Below are positions 46,101 through 57,785 of a stretch of DNA of 64,000 nucleotides, piece after piece. This stretch comes from Bradysia coprophila (taxonomy: Eukaryota > Arthropoda > Insecta > Diptera > Sciaridae), in the NCBI RefSeq assembly GCF_014529535.1, contig NC_050735.1, positions 10,179,739 through 10,243,738 on the forward strand, written 5' to 3'. The translations under genes and the position numbers were made by a program. Each line of letters opens with the position of its first letter. Positions within the stretch are counted from its first letter, which is position 1. Below the pieces are notes generated by a model. It saw only the letters and a program-made list of their open reading frames with translations. It was not told the origin of the DNA and did no database searches.

Positions 46101-47486
46101 TGTGTATTTTATGTGTGTTTTTCTTAGTAAAAAGTAGCTTTCTTCTACAATTTTTTTTCTTTTAACGAAAATTGTCCTTATACAAACCCAATTTCTAGAA
46201 CTTAATGACTAGTCTACCAACCAACGAAAAAATGTCGTGGTAATAAAAAGAAAAGAAGTTGTGTATAGAATTACTCCCATCTCACTACGTCAATATTGCT
46301 AATCTACGAACTTAACCTCATGATTTTCATTCTCCATCGAATGAGCCCAAAATTTTGAAAATCGATAAAGAATTACTTGAGTTATCGCGGCAACAAGTGT
46401 AAGGACGTTTTCCGTATTTAACGTTTTATGCCAATGTAGAACATTTTCAAAATATCTGTCATAAAATCCTTACTTTCAGTCAAGGAAGTAGACGAAAAAT
46501 TTAATCATATTAAATGCAAAATATTTTCGAAGAATTTTTTTAGAATTTTTTAAGAATTTTAAAGAATTTTGAGAATTTTTAGAATTTTTTAAGAATTTTT
46601 AGAATTTTGAGAACTGAAATTCCCAATAATAAGCCCTGCACGATGTGCTTTTATATTACATTTCGTAGAAGGATAAAATTGCTAGGATCGCACTAAACGC
46701 TTACGTTTTGTAAATGAATAAAATAAGCTAAAGTGAGAAGAAACGTGAAGATAAAAAAAATTATTTTGGTATTTTTTCATACCTCGACGATTTTTTTTTG
46801 CGTTTGGTGATTCCTCTTGTCGATTGACCATTTTTTATTTATTTGTTACATCACCAGAAAAAATCGTCAAAGTGTGAAGAAACGCTAGAAAGACAAATTT
46901 TCCATTCGTAGCTTTTTTCACATTTCTTAGCGTTTATTGTCTTTTCTGGCGTTTCCTTACACTTTGTCGATTTTTCTTGGCAATTTCTTTTTTTTTGTGA
47001 TTTGATATTGGCGATTCTTCACAGGAATACTAAAAAATTTTCTAATAATTTAATTGTACTCCAAAGCAAGTTTTCAATAAAATTTCAGCTTTGAACGGTT
47101 CATCAAAAAAAAAAAAAATCGCTCGCTCTGCTCTAGTATACAATTTAGTACTTTCAACAATTTCAACTGTAGCATAACAAACTGTATCCGAAATAATATA
47201 TAGTATTTGTGCAAGTAACAGCTGAAAGGAAGCATATGCTTACATTCTTTCTAAATAATAAGTTTTCGTTTCTTGCCGTTTCTTGCGCCTTTTGGCTCAT
47301 CGCACAAGTGCGCCTTTTGGGAGCCAGTCCGGCCCTGCCTAATACATTGTATGAAAATGAACTCAAATGAACACTGACATAAGTTGAAAAATTTAATTCG
47401 CGAAAAACATAGGGCTACTAGATTATTCAGGTCCCTAGTCAAACAAGCGCTCCTGCCTGAGCGCGGGTTACTTTTACTCTGCCGTG
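43163..47486. mobile_element. family L DNA element, 4.3 kb, nested
   Basis: Ends CACGGCAGAGTAAAAGTAA at 43163 and its inverse finishing CTTTTACTCTGCCGTG at 47486, both with GGCAGGAGCG just inside, and flanked by direct TTAATAT at 43156-43162 and 47487-47493. Sub-terminal sequence is also mirrored (GCCCGGACTGGCC near 43235 against GGCTCCCAAAAGGCGCACTT-side GCCAGTCCGGCCC near 47325). The interior has no long open frame, so any transposase is gone; it carries family M pieces and the family K element at 45062-46638. The same ends as the 159-bp MITE at 34511 suggest one family. The target duplication length (7-8 bp) would fit hAT- or P-like elements, but the superfamily is unassigned. Confidence 0.85.
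45062..46638. mobile_element. family K element inside family L, 1.6 kb
   Basis: Ends CAGGGCTTATTATTGGGAAT and ATTCCCAATAATAAGCCCTG are exact inverses. Both ends are bordered inside by runs of AAGAATTTTT-type repeats (45085-45215 and 46530-46612). No coding frame. Short relatives are at 51410-51502 and near 52045. Confidence 0.85.
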
Positions 47487-47493
47487 TTAATAT

Positions 47494-50110
47494 TTATCGT
47501 CGCTCAAAGTTTTTAATTTTATCGTTGAATGTTCTTTGAATTTTCGTACTTTAAAATGTTTAAGGAAAGGTCTAATCTACATTTGTGTCACGCTTAGGAA
47601 AATCTATAAAATATTTACCCATAAGAAACAGTTTCGACTGAAAGGTGAATCACAACATAGCCTCGATCCTAGCTAAAAATTCAAAAAATCGACAATATTC
47701 TGAATTGCAGCAGATCTCATTTGTTCTAAGAAGATAGTCAATTACTGTTTGATCAGATTAAGTTGATTCAAAACATGAAGGTAAGAGTACTATTTTTTAT
47801 GAAATGGTTTTTCACAGTGTCTAAGACCCTATTTAGAGTACCACTAATGCTTGAAGTGCGTTGGTGTAGGTTAAATTAAAATTGAGTTTCAGTTGAAGTA
47901 GCAAACATATTTTTACTATCTGAGGCGAGGGGGAAACCATTTTATTGATGTGATTAACATGATTAACCATTGATTGACATGATGACGAAACAGTTATATT
48001 ATTAACCAGCATTTAACCAGGTGAAAGGTCACAAAACTACAATTAATCGTGAAATATAGTGGCTAATCATGGTTAATCACTGAAAACCGTGCGTATTCAC
48101 ATTTTTCATATTGCTGATTAACTTATTAACCATGTTAATCACAAAAGGGTGGTTTCGCCCTCGATCTGAGGGTTATCGTTAAGATTCCACCGGGACACTG
48201 TTTGAGAGCTAACGTGGATCTCATCTTAACAAACTTAACAGTAGATTTAGTTACAGGGGTCGTACTACTCCTTATTTTCCTGATTTTCCTTATTTTTGAA
48301 AAAACCACCTTATTCCTCCTTATTTTTGAAAAAGTTCCTTTTTTTTCCTTATTTTTCAATAATTTTGACGAGAAAACTACATTTTTGGATAACAGATAAT
48401 AAAAAAAAATCGCTGCGCGGCAGAATACTGAGCAATAGGGTCATCGTAAATCTTCACCCGATCTCCTACTGCTAGTAAACAAACCATAGAAATGTAGTTC
48501 CTTGTTGTGGATTTTACTGAAGAAAAATATCCACGTGGATTACAGTAATTTTGCTACCTTCCCACTCAATGGGAAGAGCGGTGTTGAAGAAGGGGAGGGA
48601 GGGTAGAATTGAAGGTAACGGACGAATGTTTGGAAAGAATTGCCTCTGTCTCACGCTAAAAAGCGCGGTCATACTAAGTCAGCTAAAGCATCGACTTTAC
48701 AAAAAGTCAGTCTAAGAAACAATCTAACGACAATAGAGCACAGTGGGGGAGGGGGTCCCAAAGTTTCAAAATTTTGGTGGACGCCACTTGTGTGCGACCT
48801 GTTGGAGGCTTGAAAAGGTCAATGGAATCTACCTGTTCCAAGTCATCTATGGGAAGAATCATTATTTTATTATTTCACTGATGTACTAAGAGGGAAACTT
48901 TCCCAACAAACTATTTGGTGGTAGATCACACAAAAAAACAAGACCTACATAAACTTAAATTCATTTGATCAAATTATTGTGTTGTTTACAAATTTGATAT
49001 AATTCTGACCTCAAATCTCTACTTCACCTAAAAGAAAATTAAGGAATGTAGCATATTGAGAAATGTACAGTTTTATCCTGAGGTTCAAAACACGACCTAC
49101 AACCAATGGAATGTTGTAAAGAGCCATAGTCTTATTTTGTGGGTTGTGTGGATTATTTGTATTAATATTTACACGTAAATATTCACAGTCCACAAAATAA
49201 ACAATTGACATGGTATAAGAAAGTAGCGGTAAGCTAAGGTTAATAATTTCAAATTAACTTTTACTATTAAACCATGGTAATTCATAGGCCGCGTTCAGGA
49301 ACGAAAAATTCTTCACTGAGTGAACATTCGTTTCGTTGAGTTAACGCTGTCAAGTTTAACTTTGAGGTTAGATTTCTCACGATGTACTTTGGTCGTGAAA
49401 GTTTACCCAGATGTCATGAACGTTTCGTTTCTGAACGTGGCCCATTGCGTTTAAGTGGATTTAAGTGGATTAAATTAGTGTAAAATCGTTGAATATGGGT
49501 ATGGGAATTTTTGAAGAACTTCGTAATTTTTGATTATGAGCCTAAAAAAGCGTGCAGGGGGTATGCGTATAAAAAATCATCAAGATTTTTACCCAAAAAT
49601 TTACTTCCAAGCTCCTTATTTTCTCCTTAATTTCAACCGAAAAATTCCTTATTTTCTCCTTATTTTTTTAAAAAAGCTCCTTATTTCCTTAATAAGGCAC
49701 GCCATTTTTGAGTGCGAGGTCTGGTTATTTCACTAAGTCGATTCTGCGGTAGGACTCAAAGCAAATTGTTCTGGATTGATCTGATCAGAAAGTTTCAGAT
49801 CTCAGATCAGATTACTTTATACTGAATCTAATCCCAATCTGATCATATCTACTTTTTTCAAATCAGATCAGTTTAATATCTGTTGGCTCAGTAACTGATC
49901 ATCAGTTTACATCAACATTTTTATATGAAAATTTGTTCAGATTTTAGATTAATCTGAATCTGAATAATGATCACTTAAGATTGCATAAAATCCAATTTTC
50001 AGATTTCAGTTTAAATTCAGTTTAATTTAAAAAAAATTAGATCAGATTTGGAATTAGGAATTGTATGATAAGAAAACTTAAAGAATTTTTTTATTTTTAT
50101 CAATTTGACA
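47494..50110. other. intergenic, no gene seen
   Basis: Contains two T-rich blocks with repeated CTCCTTATTTT words (48265-48360 and 49610-49700). 47850-47870 is an end of family P. No credible open frame. Confidence 0.5.
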
Positions 50111-50204
50111 TTTCACACAATCTGTAATGAGTGTGTTTAAAAAAACATGTCTAAATTGTCATAATTTGTGTTTCACCGCCTTCGTGCTCAACTCAGAAGT
50201 GTCT

Positions 50205-50355
50205 TAACACATTCAAAATAATTGCGGCTTGTCAACTTTCCGCACCCTGGACTTTACTTAAATAGTCGTGGAATGCCTTGGAGGCATTTCTCGACTATTT
50301 AAGTAAAGTCCAGGGTGCCGAAAGTTGACAAGCCACAATTATTTTGAATGTGTTA
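50205..50355. repeat. 151-bp near-perfect palindrome inserted in family N
   Basis: Arms of about 65 bp (TAACACATTCAAAATAATTG at the left and its inverse at the right; CCCTGGACTTTACTTAAATA mirrored inside) with only a few mismatches. The tip AATGCCTTGGAGGCATT is itself a hairpin. It interrupts the family N sequence GTGTCTTAAC|CTGTTCTTTCAG. Confidence 0.9.
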
Positions 50356-50494
50356 GCCTGTTCTTTCAGAACCTTGGATTCATTGCGGAAGGCGATGCAC
50401 TTTCATTTAATGAAAAAAAAATCTTTAGTTTTATCCAAATAATAATCCAACTCGTCAAAATAAACATTTGGACAAAGGTGCATTTGGACAAAGG

Positions 50495-50577
50495 AATGAT
50501 TAAATGCAGAAAGGGGACATGCAACAGTGAATTATAAGAAAAATGAAACACATGTCCCCTTTCTGCATTTTATCATT
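50495..50577. repeat. 83-bp inverted repeat with 27-bp arms
   Basis: AATGATTAAATGCAGAAAGG on the left mirrors CCTTTCTGCATTTTATCATT on the right (one mismatch), around a 29-nt loop. The adjacent 50580-50672 is a family R relative. Confidence 0.85.
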
Positions 50578-50672
50578 TTTGTTAGGTGCCGATGCAAAGA
50601 TAAACCCAAACTCGCTCTCTGAGCTGATGCATAATGTTGGTCTTACCACACAGTGACATATGAAAGAATATA

Positions 50673-51409
50673 TGATACTCTATTGTATATTACACAGACA
50701 CTCGTTGCACTCTTGTTTTGTTTATTATACACGAGTGTATAACGCTGGCAATATTCCCCGGTATCATAATATAGTATAAAGTATTTGGTAAAATTAATTT
50801 TCTCCTATTTATTCCATTTAATACAATTTTTATTCTATTTAATCCATTTAATCCATTTAACCGTGACCGTGACAAATCCCACAGTGAAAACGAGACAAGG
50901 CTCAACGAGAACACCGAGAATAATGATCAGACCGACGACAAGGAGACAACTAGAATCATAAGACTAGTTGATGTTAAGCCACATCTAACCGGACATCAGA
51001 ACTGTTTCGGTCTCGAGGCACGGAGTTATTGCGGCCACTGACCGTTGAGAACGGTGGTCTTCAGTTGTTTCCATAACTCACCTCTTCACAGTACAGACTA
51101 TGACCGCTACGTGAACTGGTATTAGCATCATATGGGAATAGGACATTTTAACCAAGTGGTCAATTTACGGAACCACAAAGGAGCAGGATCGAAAATAAGG
51201 AACAATTGCCTTCCGAGGGCTGTAAAGACACAAGACACAAACGAAAGCAATCAAGAGAGCACACCTGCAATCGACTCGTAAACAACACCACTCTCATACT
51301 TTTACATTTACATCCAGACCCGAAGTAACTAACCTGCGCACGTGAGTCCATTCCTGTTCTCGTTCAGAATTAGCCATCCAGAAGAAAACGAAATAGAAAT
51401 TCAGTTGAT
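50673..51409. other. intergenic, nothing recognised
   Basis: A short ATTTAATCC tandem (50815-50860). Otherwise unique sequence without supported features. Confidence 0.5.
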
Positions 51410-51502
51410 CAGAGCTTATTATTGGGAATTTTAATTCCCAAATTCTGAAAATCCCGAAAAAATTCTGAAAATTCAGAAAAATATTTTCAATAATAAGCGC
51501 TG
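51410..51502. repeat. family K MITE, 93 bp
   Basis: CAGAGCTTATTATTGGGAAT at the left and ATTTTCAATAATAAGCGCTG at the right are inverted, with the same ends as the 1.6-kb family K element. Confidence 0.8.
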
Positions 51503-52060
51503 CAATAGAATAACTCCCAGAAAATGTGCAAAAAATTAGAATTTTTTAACGGCCATACATAAAATTAAAAAAAAGCGCAAATAATAAAAAGCCAAAATTC
51601 CCAGAAAAATGGGAATTTTCTAGCGGTCATAGATAAAATTCCCAGAAAATGTGAAAAAATTGGAATTTTTTAGCTGGCTACAGATAAAATTCACAGAAAA
51701 ATGGGAATTTTGTAGCGGCTACAGATAAAATTCCAAGAAAATTCGCAAACAATTGGAATTTTTTAGCGGCCAGACCACAGATAAAATTCCCAGAAAATGA
51801 GCAAAGAATGGGAATTTTTCAGCGGCCACAGATAAAATTCCCAGAAAATGTGCAAAAAATGGGAATTTTCTAGCTGCCAATAGATAGAATTCCCAGAAAA
51901 TGTGAAAAAAATGGGAATTTTCTAGCTGCCAATAGATAAAACTCCCAGAAAATGTGCAAAAAATGGGAATTTCGTAGCGGCTACAGATAAAATTACAAGA
52001 AAATGTGAAAAAATGGGAATGTTCTAACGGTCATAGAAGAGTGCCTATTATTGGGAATTT
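51503..52060. repeat. minisatellite of about 50-60-bp palindromic units
   Basis: About ten units of the form AGATAAAATTCCCAGAAAAT, then GTGCAAAAAATGGGAATTTT, then CTAGCGGCCAC. Each unit is a small hairpin (ATTCCCA/TGGGAAT). A family K-like end (GCCTATTATTGGGAATTTTT) follows at 52045-52065. It lies about 450 bp upstream of the CacyBP gene. Confidence 0.9.
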
Positions 52061-52513
52061 TTATTATTGGATAATTCCGAAAAAATTGTCAGCCTCCTAT
52101 ACCAAATCACCAAACCACCGAATGAAAACCACTGGCGTCACCACTCGATTCATTGCTATTCTGTACTCCTTAAAAATTTAAATTCGGCGCCTCTCAAAAT
52201 GATTTACTCAGACAAAAGTTTCAAAGCGAACATACTTACAGTGAATGCATTTTTTGCGGTGCGTTTTCTCGCCATTTTCGCTCTCTATTCAAAAGTCATT
52301 CAAGTACGTTCTTCTTGTTCTTCATTCAAAATCGTACATATGTACATATATATGCAAAAAAGCACAAACGAGCCATACACAATAACATTGCAAGAAGAAT
52401 CTGGAATTTGTACGAATCGACTGGAAGATATAAGTTCTATCAATTATACATTAACACAAAATTGATTCCAGGAAAAGTTGATTTAACGGTTATTATAAGT
52501 GAGGACGCGTAAG

Positions 52514-53360
52514 ATGGCCAATACGAAATTAGATGAGGTATTGTAAAATAATCAATTGAATACACAACCGTAGTTAACCTCCAAAAATTCAACAATTCAG
52601 CTAACAAAGGATCTCGACGAGTTGAAGCAGTTTTCCGAAAAGTCGTTGCGAAAAAGAATTCAAGGCATACTGGGTGTGGAAATTCGTAAAATAGAAACTG
52701 AAATCATTCAGATCCGTGACCAAATCGCTGCGACATCGAGTACTGCTGCCGGTGCACCAGTGCAGCAAAAACCAGCACCAAGTCAAACAAAACGATACGA
52801 AGTCGAATTGACCAACTACGGCTGGGATCAAAGTGATAAATTTATCAAGCTGTTTGTTACGTTGGATGGTGTGCATTCGGCCAGCGAGGATGACGTGTTG
52901 GCTATATTCAATCCGTCCTCAATTGTGCTGCAGATAAAAGGTGTGAACAACAAGGACTTCAAATTGAATATAAACAATCTGCTTGAGTCGATCGATGTGG
53001 AAAAGAGCTACCGCAAAATAAAAACGAACATGGTTACCGTCTATGCGAAAAAGGTGAAAGAAGGTTGGTATGCAATGAGCGATGCATATTTCCCCATTAC
53101 GTTCACATATACTTATACGTAACGCTTTGTAAGGTTCGAAATGGTCTCATCTCACGCTCACCGAACAACGGTTGAAAACGGCTAAAGACAATATGCTCAA
53201 AGATTCGGCTGACGATGGTGAACTGGACTCGAAAGATCCGAGTGCTGGTTTAATGAATATCATGAAGAAGATGTACCAGTCTGGCGATGCTGAAACGAAG
53301 CGCATGATTTCGAAGGCTTGGACTGAGGGTGCCGAAAAGAAAGCTGAAATGGGGATGTAA
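52514..53360 (+). CDS. CacyBP: Calcyclin-binding protein / Siah-interacting protein
   Basis: Exons 52514-52537, 52601-53063 and 53134-53360 join in frame to 237 residues (human 228). CacyBP/SIP is a cytoplasmic and nuclear adaptor that links Siah ubiquitin ligases to Skp1 and binds S100 proteins. Seen: an N-terminal helical segment with LTKDLDELKQFSEKSLRKRI, a low-complexity Ala/Gln/Pro linker, a CS domain from about residue 72 (RYEVELTNYGWDQSDKFIKL, then VTLDGVH, VLQIKGVNNKDFKLNINNLL), and a C-terminal SGS domain (WSHLTLTEQRLK, DPSAGLMNIMKKMYQSGD, MISKAWTEGAEKK). Intron 2 uses GTTGGT as donor; reading through it would replace the SGS domain with a short unrelated tail ending at 53122. The start is the only ATG before the good GTATTG donor. 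Confidence 0.95.
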
Positions 53361-53419
53361 ATTGCTGGACATTTCTGAATACGGATAATCGATTGCTTTG
53401 CATGTGTAAATTGGAGATC

Positions 53420-53425
53420 AATAAA
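53420..53425 (+). promoter_or_regulatory. polyadenylation signal for CacyBP
   Basis: AATAAA 60 nt downstream of the CacyBP stop codon. Confidence 0.65.
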
Positions 53426-54013
53426 GTCATTCCCTTATCGAAAGATTGGTGTCGTGTTGCTGAGGTAAATTCTTTTTGCATTCGAATGTTTTATGGAAAC
53501 AGAAACTGAAGTTGATGGCTTAGAAGATTGTAAGAATTGGAGCTCTCGAAAGTGGGACCTGCAAACGGTTCGATTTTGTGCTAGGGTTTGAAAGAAGAAG
53601 AAACTTACGCTGCAGGGATCTACTGTAGTCAGTGAGATTTAGACATAAAGTTGTTTCAGCTGGTCAACTTAAACAAACACGAGTGGTAAAACCGAATAAA
53701 GCTATGGACTTTGCATCAGTGGACCAATTGATGTCTAAATTTCGCTAACGTTTTTTGTATTATGGGTAATTGATTTACTGAAAAACGGTAAAATTTTGAC
53801 TAATTCAATGAATGGTCAGCAAGTCCACAAGCCTTAGAAAAATTCAACCAAATATTTCGTAAATCAATTTACCATATCGAGTAATATAAGGATCGTCTTC
53901 GTATGAACGCTTCATAACAATCCATAAGTCATTTTTCTTTCTCTTCTCATTTGTATAGCCATCGATTGAGTCTATAACAAGACTATTAAGTGGAGGGCAA
54001 GCAGAGCGATTTT

Positions 54014-54460
54014 AGCCCCGTACGAAGTACAAAGGGGCTTATAGGATTACGATGCCGTGTGTAATTGATGGAATTCGAAGTAGACGGTAAGGGCAAAATG
54101 TTTTCCTAAGTTCATTAAAATCAGTTGAATGGACCGTAAGTTAGGGCCCTAGAAGTAAAAGGCTACTGGGCCCTAAGTGTTTTTTGGACATAACTCGAGT
54201 AAATTTCATCCGTTCTTCCGAATTTTTGTTTCTTTTTAAAGGTAATCGAAGGCCGAATAGAATGGTTTTGAAAAAAATTTAAATTTGGATCCTTGGACTA
54301 AGGTTGCTACTAGGGCCCTATGTGTACACATTTCATTATAATTTTGGTTTAACTACATTAACGGGCGCAATAGGCTTTCGGTCAAAGTAGGGTGACAGAC
54401 GCACTAGGGTCACGTACGCAATAGATTCGAATCACGTACGAATAGGGTTCGTACGGGGCT
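54014..54460. repeat. repeat family Q, 447 bp, inverted ends
   Basis: Starts AGCCCCGTACGAAGTACAAA and ends GGTTCGTACGGGGCT, giving terminal inverted repeats of 13 bp. The interior has GGGCCCTA words at three places. No coding frame and no clear target duplication. Confidence 0.65.
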
Positions 54461-55384
54461 CAGTCGCAGCAAACGCTCCGAATGTTCTGATGGCTCGTTT
54501 GGTTGCATATGTCCGTACGAAAGTCGTTCTTACTAGCTGTAGTGTAACAGTGAGATGGGCCAGTTTGGGCACAGAGGAATAGTGGTTGAATAGTAATTGA
54601 ACTGAGTTGCCAAGATTTTAATCGATTTTTTTTTGCTAAACGGCAAAACTGATTTTGAGCGACTAAAAATTTTCTTTAATCCTCGCAGGATTTTCATTGC
54701 CTGAGTTGTATGTTTTGGTTTGGTTTTCGGTTTTTATTGTCTTGTCATTGTTGGGATTTTTTGTGAATTTGAGGATTTTCTCAAAAAGATTTTACATTTT
54801 CATTAGGCAAAGAACTTACTTTTGAAAGAAAAAATCGGTCAAGTGACATGATTTTCTCAGACGTGATGCAGTCATTTTAGAGTGAACACGAGGTACCTCG
54901 GGTAAAGCTGTAAAATAGGGCCTCGGAACATATAAACATTAGGTTGGGTGTTTCGAAAAATTGTTCAGTTATTTTCGTCAGACGCCATAGCTCTTGTTCT
55001 CTAGAATTGACAGCATTATTGACATTGTTCTTTACATAGTATGCGAGACACCACGCTGGTGAACGGCAATTTTTCGTGTTAAAATAATACTTTTTCATAA
55101 ATTTCGGTAATTTCGACACTTTTGACTAGCAAGGTAGCACCAAGGTAGCTTCGACTTACTTTTTACTTTTTCAAATTTATACTTTTCGTCCGATTTGTTT
55201 AACCAAAGCTCTTGATGCCGTTCGATGTTTCGCAACGTTATCCCGAAAAGACTTTCATTCAGTAGACCAGCTGGTAAAATAACCGAATAGAACTGACGTA
55301 AGGCTTGGAATAGTAGATCTATTCAGTTCTAGTGAGTCATTGAGTGAAGTCGAATGTGGTATGATTTTTAATAAACATTGTGGC

Positions 55385-55530
55385 TTTCCATTGCACCAAC
55401 GCACTTCAAACTTGAGAACATAGAGTACTGAAATGGGACAGTTTATCAAACGCATTTTGACACTGTAAAAAAATCTGGAAAATTTTTTCATACAAAACAG
55501 TACTCTATTTGGCAGCTGTCTTAATAGGTA
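55385..55530. repeat. repeat family P, truncated copy
   Basis: CACCAACGCACTTCAAAC at the left and TACAAAACAGTACTCTATTT, GGCAGCTGTCTT at the right match the P family interior; the right terminal repeat is missing. Confidence 0.7.
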
Positions 55531-55751
55531 TAAATGAAGACAGAAAACTCTAAAAAAATAATTTCAAATTTAATATCGAAAATAGAATTCCTAAGCTCTA
55601 AAATTTAAGTTAATGTGAATTAGTACGAACGACATGATAAGATTTTTTCGTTTTTTTTCCTTTCTTTGCACTGAAACATATATATAAGTACGAGTGATGA
55701 GAATCTCAATTATATTCGAATGAGATCATGACATCCAGTTCGAGATCCCGT

Positions 55752-57785
55752 TCACGTTGATGCGATGTCATCCTTTTCCTTATTCTTAACAGCATTCGAT
55801 GGAGCTCCATACAAGTAATGCGACCAGAACGAAAGAATTATCACCTCGACTAGTATTAGCAGTTGTACGATCGCTGAAATAGGTCACATTTTCCTAATCT
55901 ATACTCCGTATAAAATTGGTAAGTAAGTGCAGACGGCTATACATACCATTTCCGTATACTTTTCTGGTAATCGGATATCCATTGTCATTCGATCCATTTA
56001 TCGTCAATTCAATTTGTGCGATCAACGGTTGTAGTTTACAGATAAGTAGCACCATTTGCACTGCAATGTATTTTGGCTACGAAGGAAAGGGGATTTCGGT
56101 CAGTCGGTTTTTGTTCATCAGTTAAGTTAGTTTGATTGTCCGTTACCGTTAATTTGTATTCGATAAACAGTGGCGAAAACATTCGACTGGCCATTTGCAG
56201 ACCCCAAACACCGCTTAATACAGAAATTCCCAAGAATGGCATAAAGTAATAGCTGATGTTGCTGTACAACACCTATAAATGATTTAACAGTGAAATTATG
56301 GAAAATTAGGGAAATTTTTCGAAATTCCCACAAAAAATGGTTTTTTGGGAAAATAAGAAATTTCAACAAAAGCAAAAGTTTGCGACATGAGCGAAGCGAG
56401 GACCGTAATTCGCTCGAGTTGGAATTTCCTATTTTCTCCCCGTGGTGAATAACCGTTTAAAAAAAACTCTTGTCCCCATGAGGTGAGAAAATGTTTATCT
56501 GTCATTACAGAGAGCATAAACAAAACGCGATCTTCTCAGCGCATTTGAGTGGAGATAATAAGGTTATTCCCGCCGCACTAATGAAAAAACTTTTACTTGT
56601 AACTTACCGAATCCTCCAAGTAAACCACATTTAGTATCAGATATACTAGTCCCAGCCCGATTGGAAGTTGTAGTATTAGCAATCGGACTTTCATAAATCT
56701 GTCCCTGTAATTTTAGGGTTTTTTTAAGTTATAATTGTTCAACAATGAGATGCTTTATGCTGATTTGATGTACATGCACTGCCCTCATTCCATCTAGACT
56801 ATAAAGAAAATAACTCACTTGGTGATATGCATAGGACTGATAAAGCAAAGACAGCAACAACAAGGTGGAGCTCGCATGTTAAACACTTTAACATCATCAG
56901 CTATCCGAATGAAATTCGATTCGCCACCTGCATAGTCGACGCATAGACTGAAACATGATAAAATTTCTTAATTTCTTCTGATAGTAAAATCGAGTCATTT
57001 CCACCTACCAAAAGTATTGATACGAACATAATGCAAATGTGACGACACTGATCGATTCGCAAAACAGCAACGCTCTGGGAACTAATAGTGATGTGAACGA
57101 ACTGGCTGCAACAATTGTATAAATCCCGCAAAGTATCAATGTTCGCGAAACGAATGGTTTTGGTGTATTTTGTAGTATCTTGGGTATGAAAAGTACAAAT
57201 TTGATGGTGGTTACCAGGAAGAGTATTAGGCCAACTATGTACGATACTAAGAGAAATGTGTTGAGATCTGAAAGGAAATGAGAGAGAAAATTGATGGAAG
57301 TATTCGTTTCGAATTTCTTTTCCTAAAATAGTTATCTGTGTATCTGTTTTGGACTTCGTTCGGGCTACAACTCGCGAAATTGCCTAAAATCGTCCAAAAC
57401 AGATACTCGAAAAAAAATTTCATGTAAGAGGTCCAGAGAACCAGAGAAAAATCTCAAAACTCATTCATTTTCGGCCCCGACACATGAGAAGACAATTTTT
57501 AGAAACAATTCGCCGTTCTGTGGATAAGCACGGACCGAAAACAAATTTTATTAATAGTTCGGACATTTGCGCGACACTGTGCTCAAAAACAATCTTTATG
57601 AAATTCGCCAATACAACGTCGTTACAAAAATAATCATTCAAAACTTGACTGAAACCTTGAAATATTTCGGCACTTGTGGGATCTCTTCCGTTAGTATCTA
57701 CATTTTGTCTCACGTAAGTCAGGTCGCCATGATCAGTTTCCATAATTTTAACACCTTCTGCATCAGTTATGTTACTAAAATACAT
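55752..57785 (-). CDS. Osta: Organic solute transporter subunit alpha (SLC51A-type)
   Basis: Seven minus-strand exons, 57785-57656, 57267-57009, 56947-56819, 56704-56608, 56272-56147, 56076-55947 and 55873-55752, join in frame to 330 residues (human SLC51A about 340). The family is a seven-membrane-segment transporter of steroids and bile-acid-like solutes that normally needs a beta partner. Seen: an N-terminal extracellular segment with an NIT glycosylation site, a first membrane segment LVSYIVGLILFLVTTIKFVL, then TLILCGIYTIVAAS, LVPRALLFCESISV, VDYAGGES, the cysteine run APPCCCCLCF at about residues 157-165, LLILQLPIGLGLVYLILNVV, SGVWGLQM, and MVLLICKLQPL. The first intron holds decayed family A sequence (57335-57490) and intron 4 a family E element (56330-56455). 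The weakest junction is the first donor (GTTTCA), so the N-terminal exon is less certain than the rest. Confidence 0.87.
56330..56455. repeat. foldback element family E, copy 2, in an intron
   Basis: AAATAAGAAATTTCAAC on the left mirrors TTGGAATTTCCTATTTTCTC on the right; the loop is ATGAGCGAAGCGAGGACCG. It lies between exons 4 and 5 of the solute transporter gene. Confidence 0.75.
57335..57490. repeat. repeat family A, reduced copy in an intron
   Basis: ATCTGTTTTGGACTTCGTTC and GGGCTACAACTCGCGAAATT, then CGTCCAAAACAGAT, are hairpin 2 with one inner arm deleted. CATGTAAGAGGTCC to TTCGGCCCCGACACATG is a decayed hairpin 1. Confidence 0.7.

Noticed and set aside
48135-48359. Lys/Arg-rich minus-strand frame
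   Set aside because: Arises from repeated CTCCTTATTTT words read in reverse; no protein-like features.
52067-52465. 132-codon frame upstream of CacyBP
   Set aside because: Begins inside minisatellite/family K sequence and has no domain or good context; likely chance.
52622-53122. CacyBP as an uninterrupted frame ending at 53122
   Set aside because: The C-terminal SGS domain continues in the next exon through a GT/AG intron, so the read-through tail is intron sequence.
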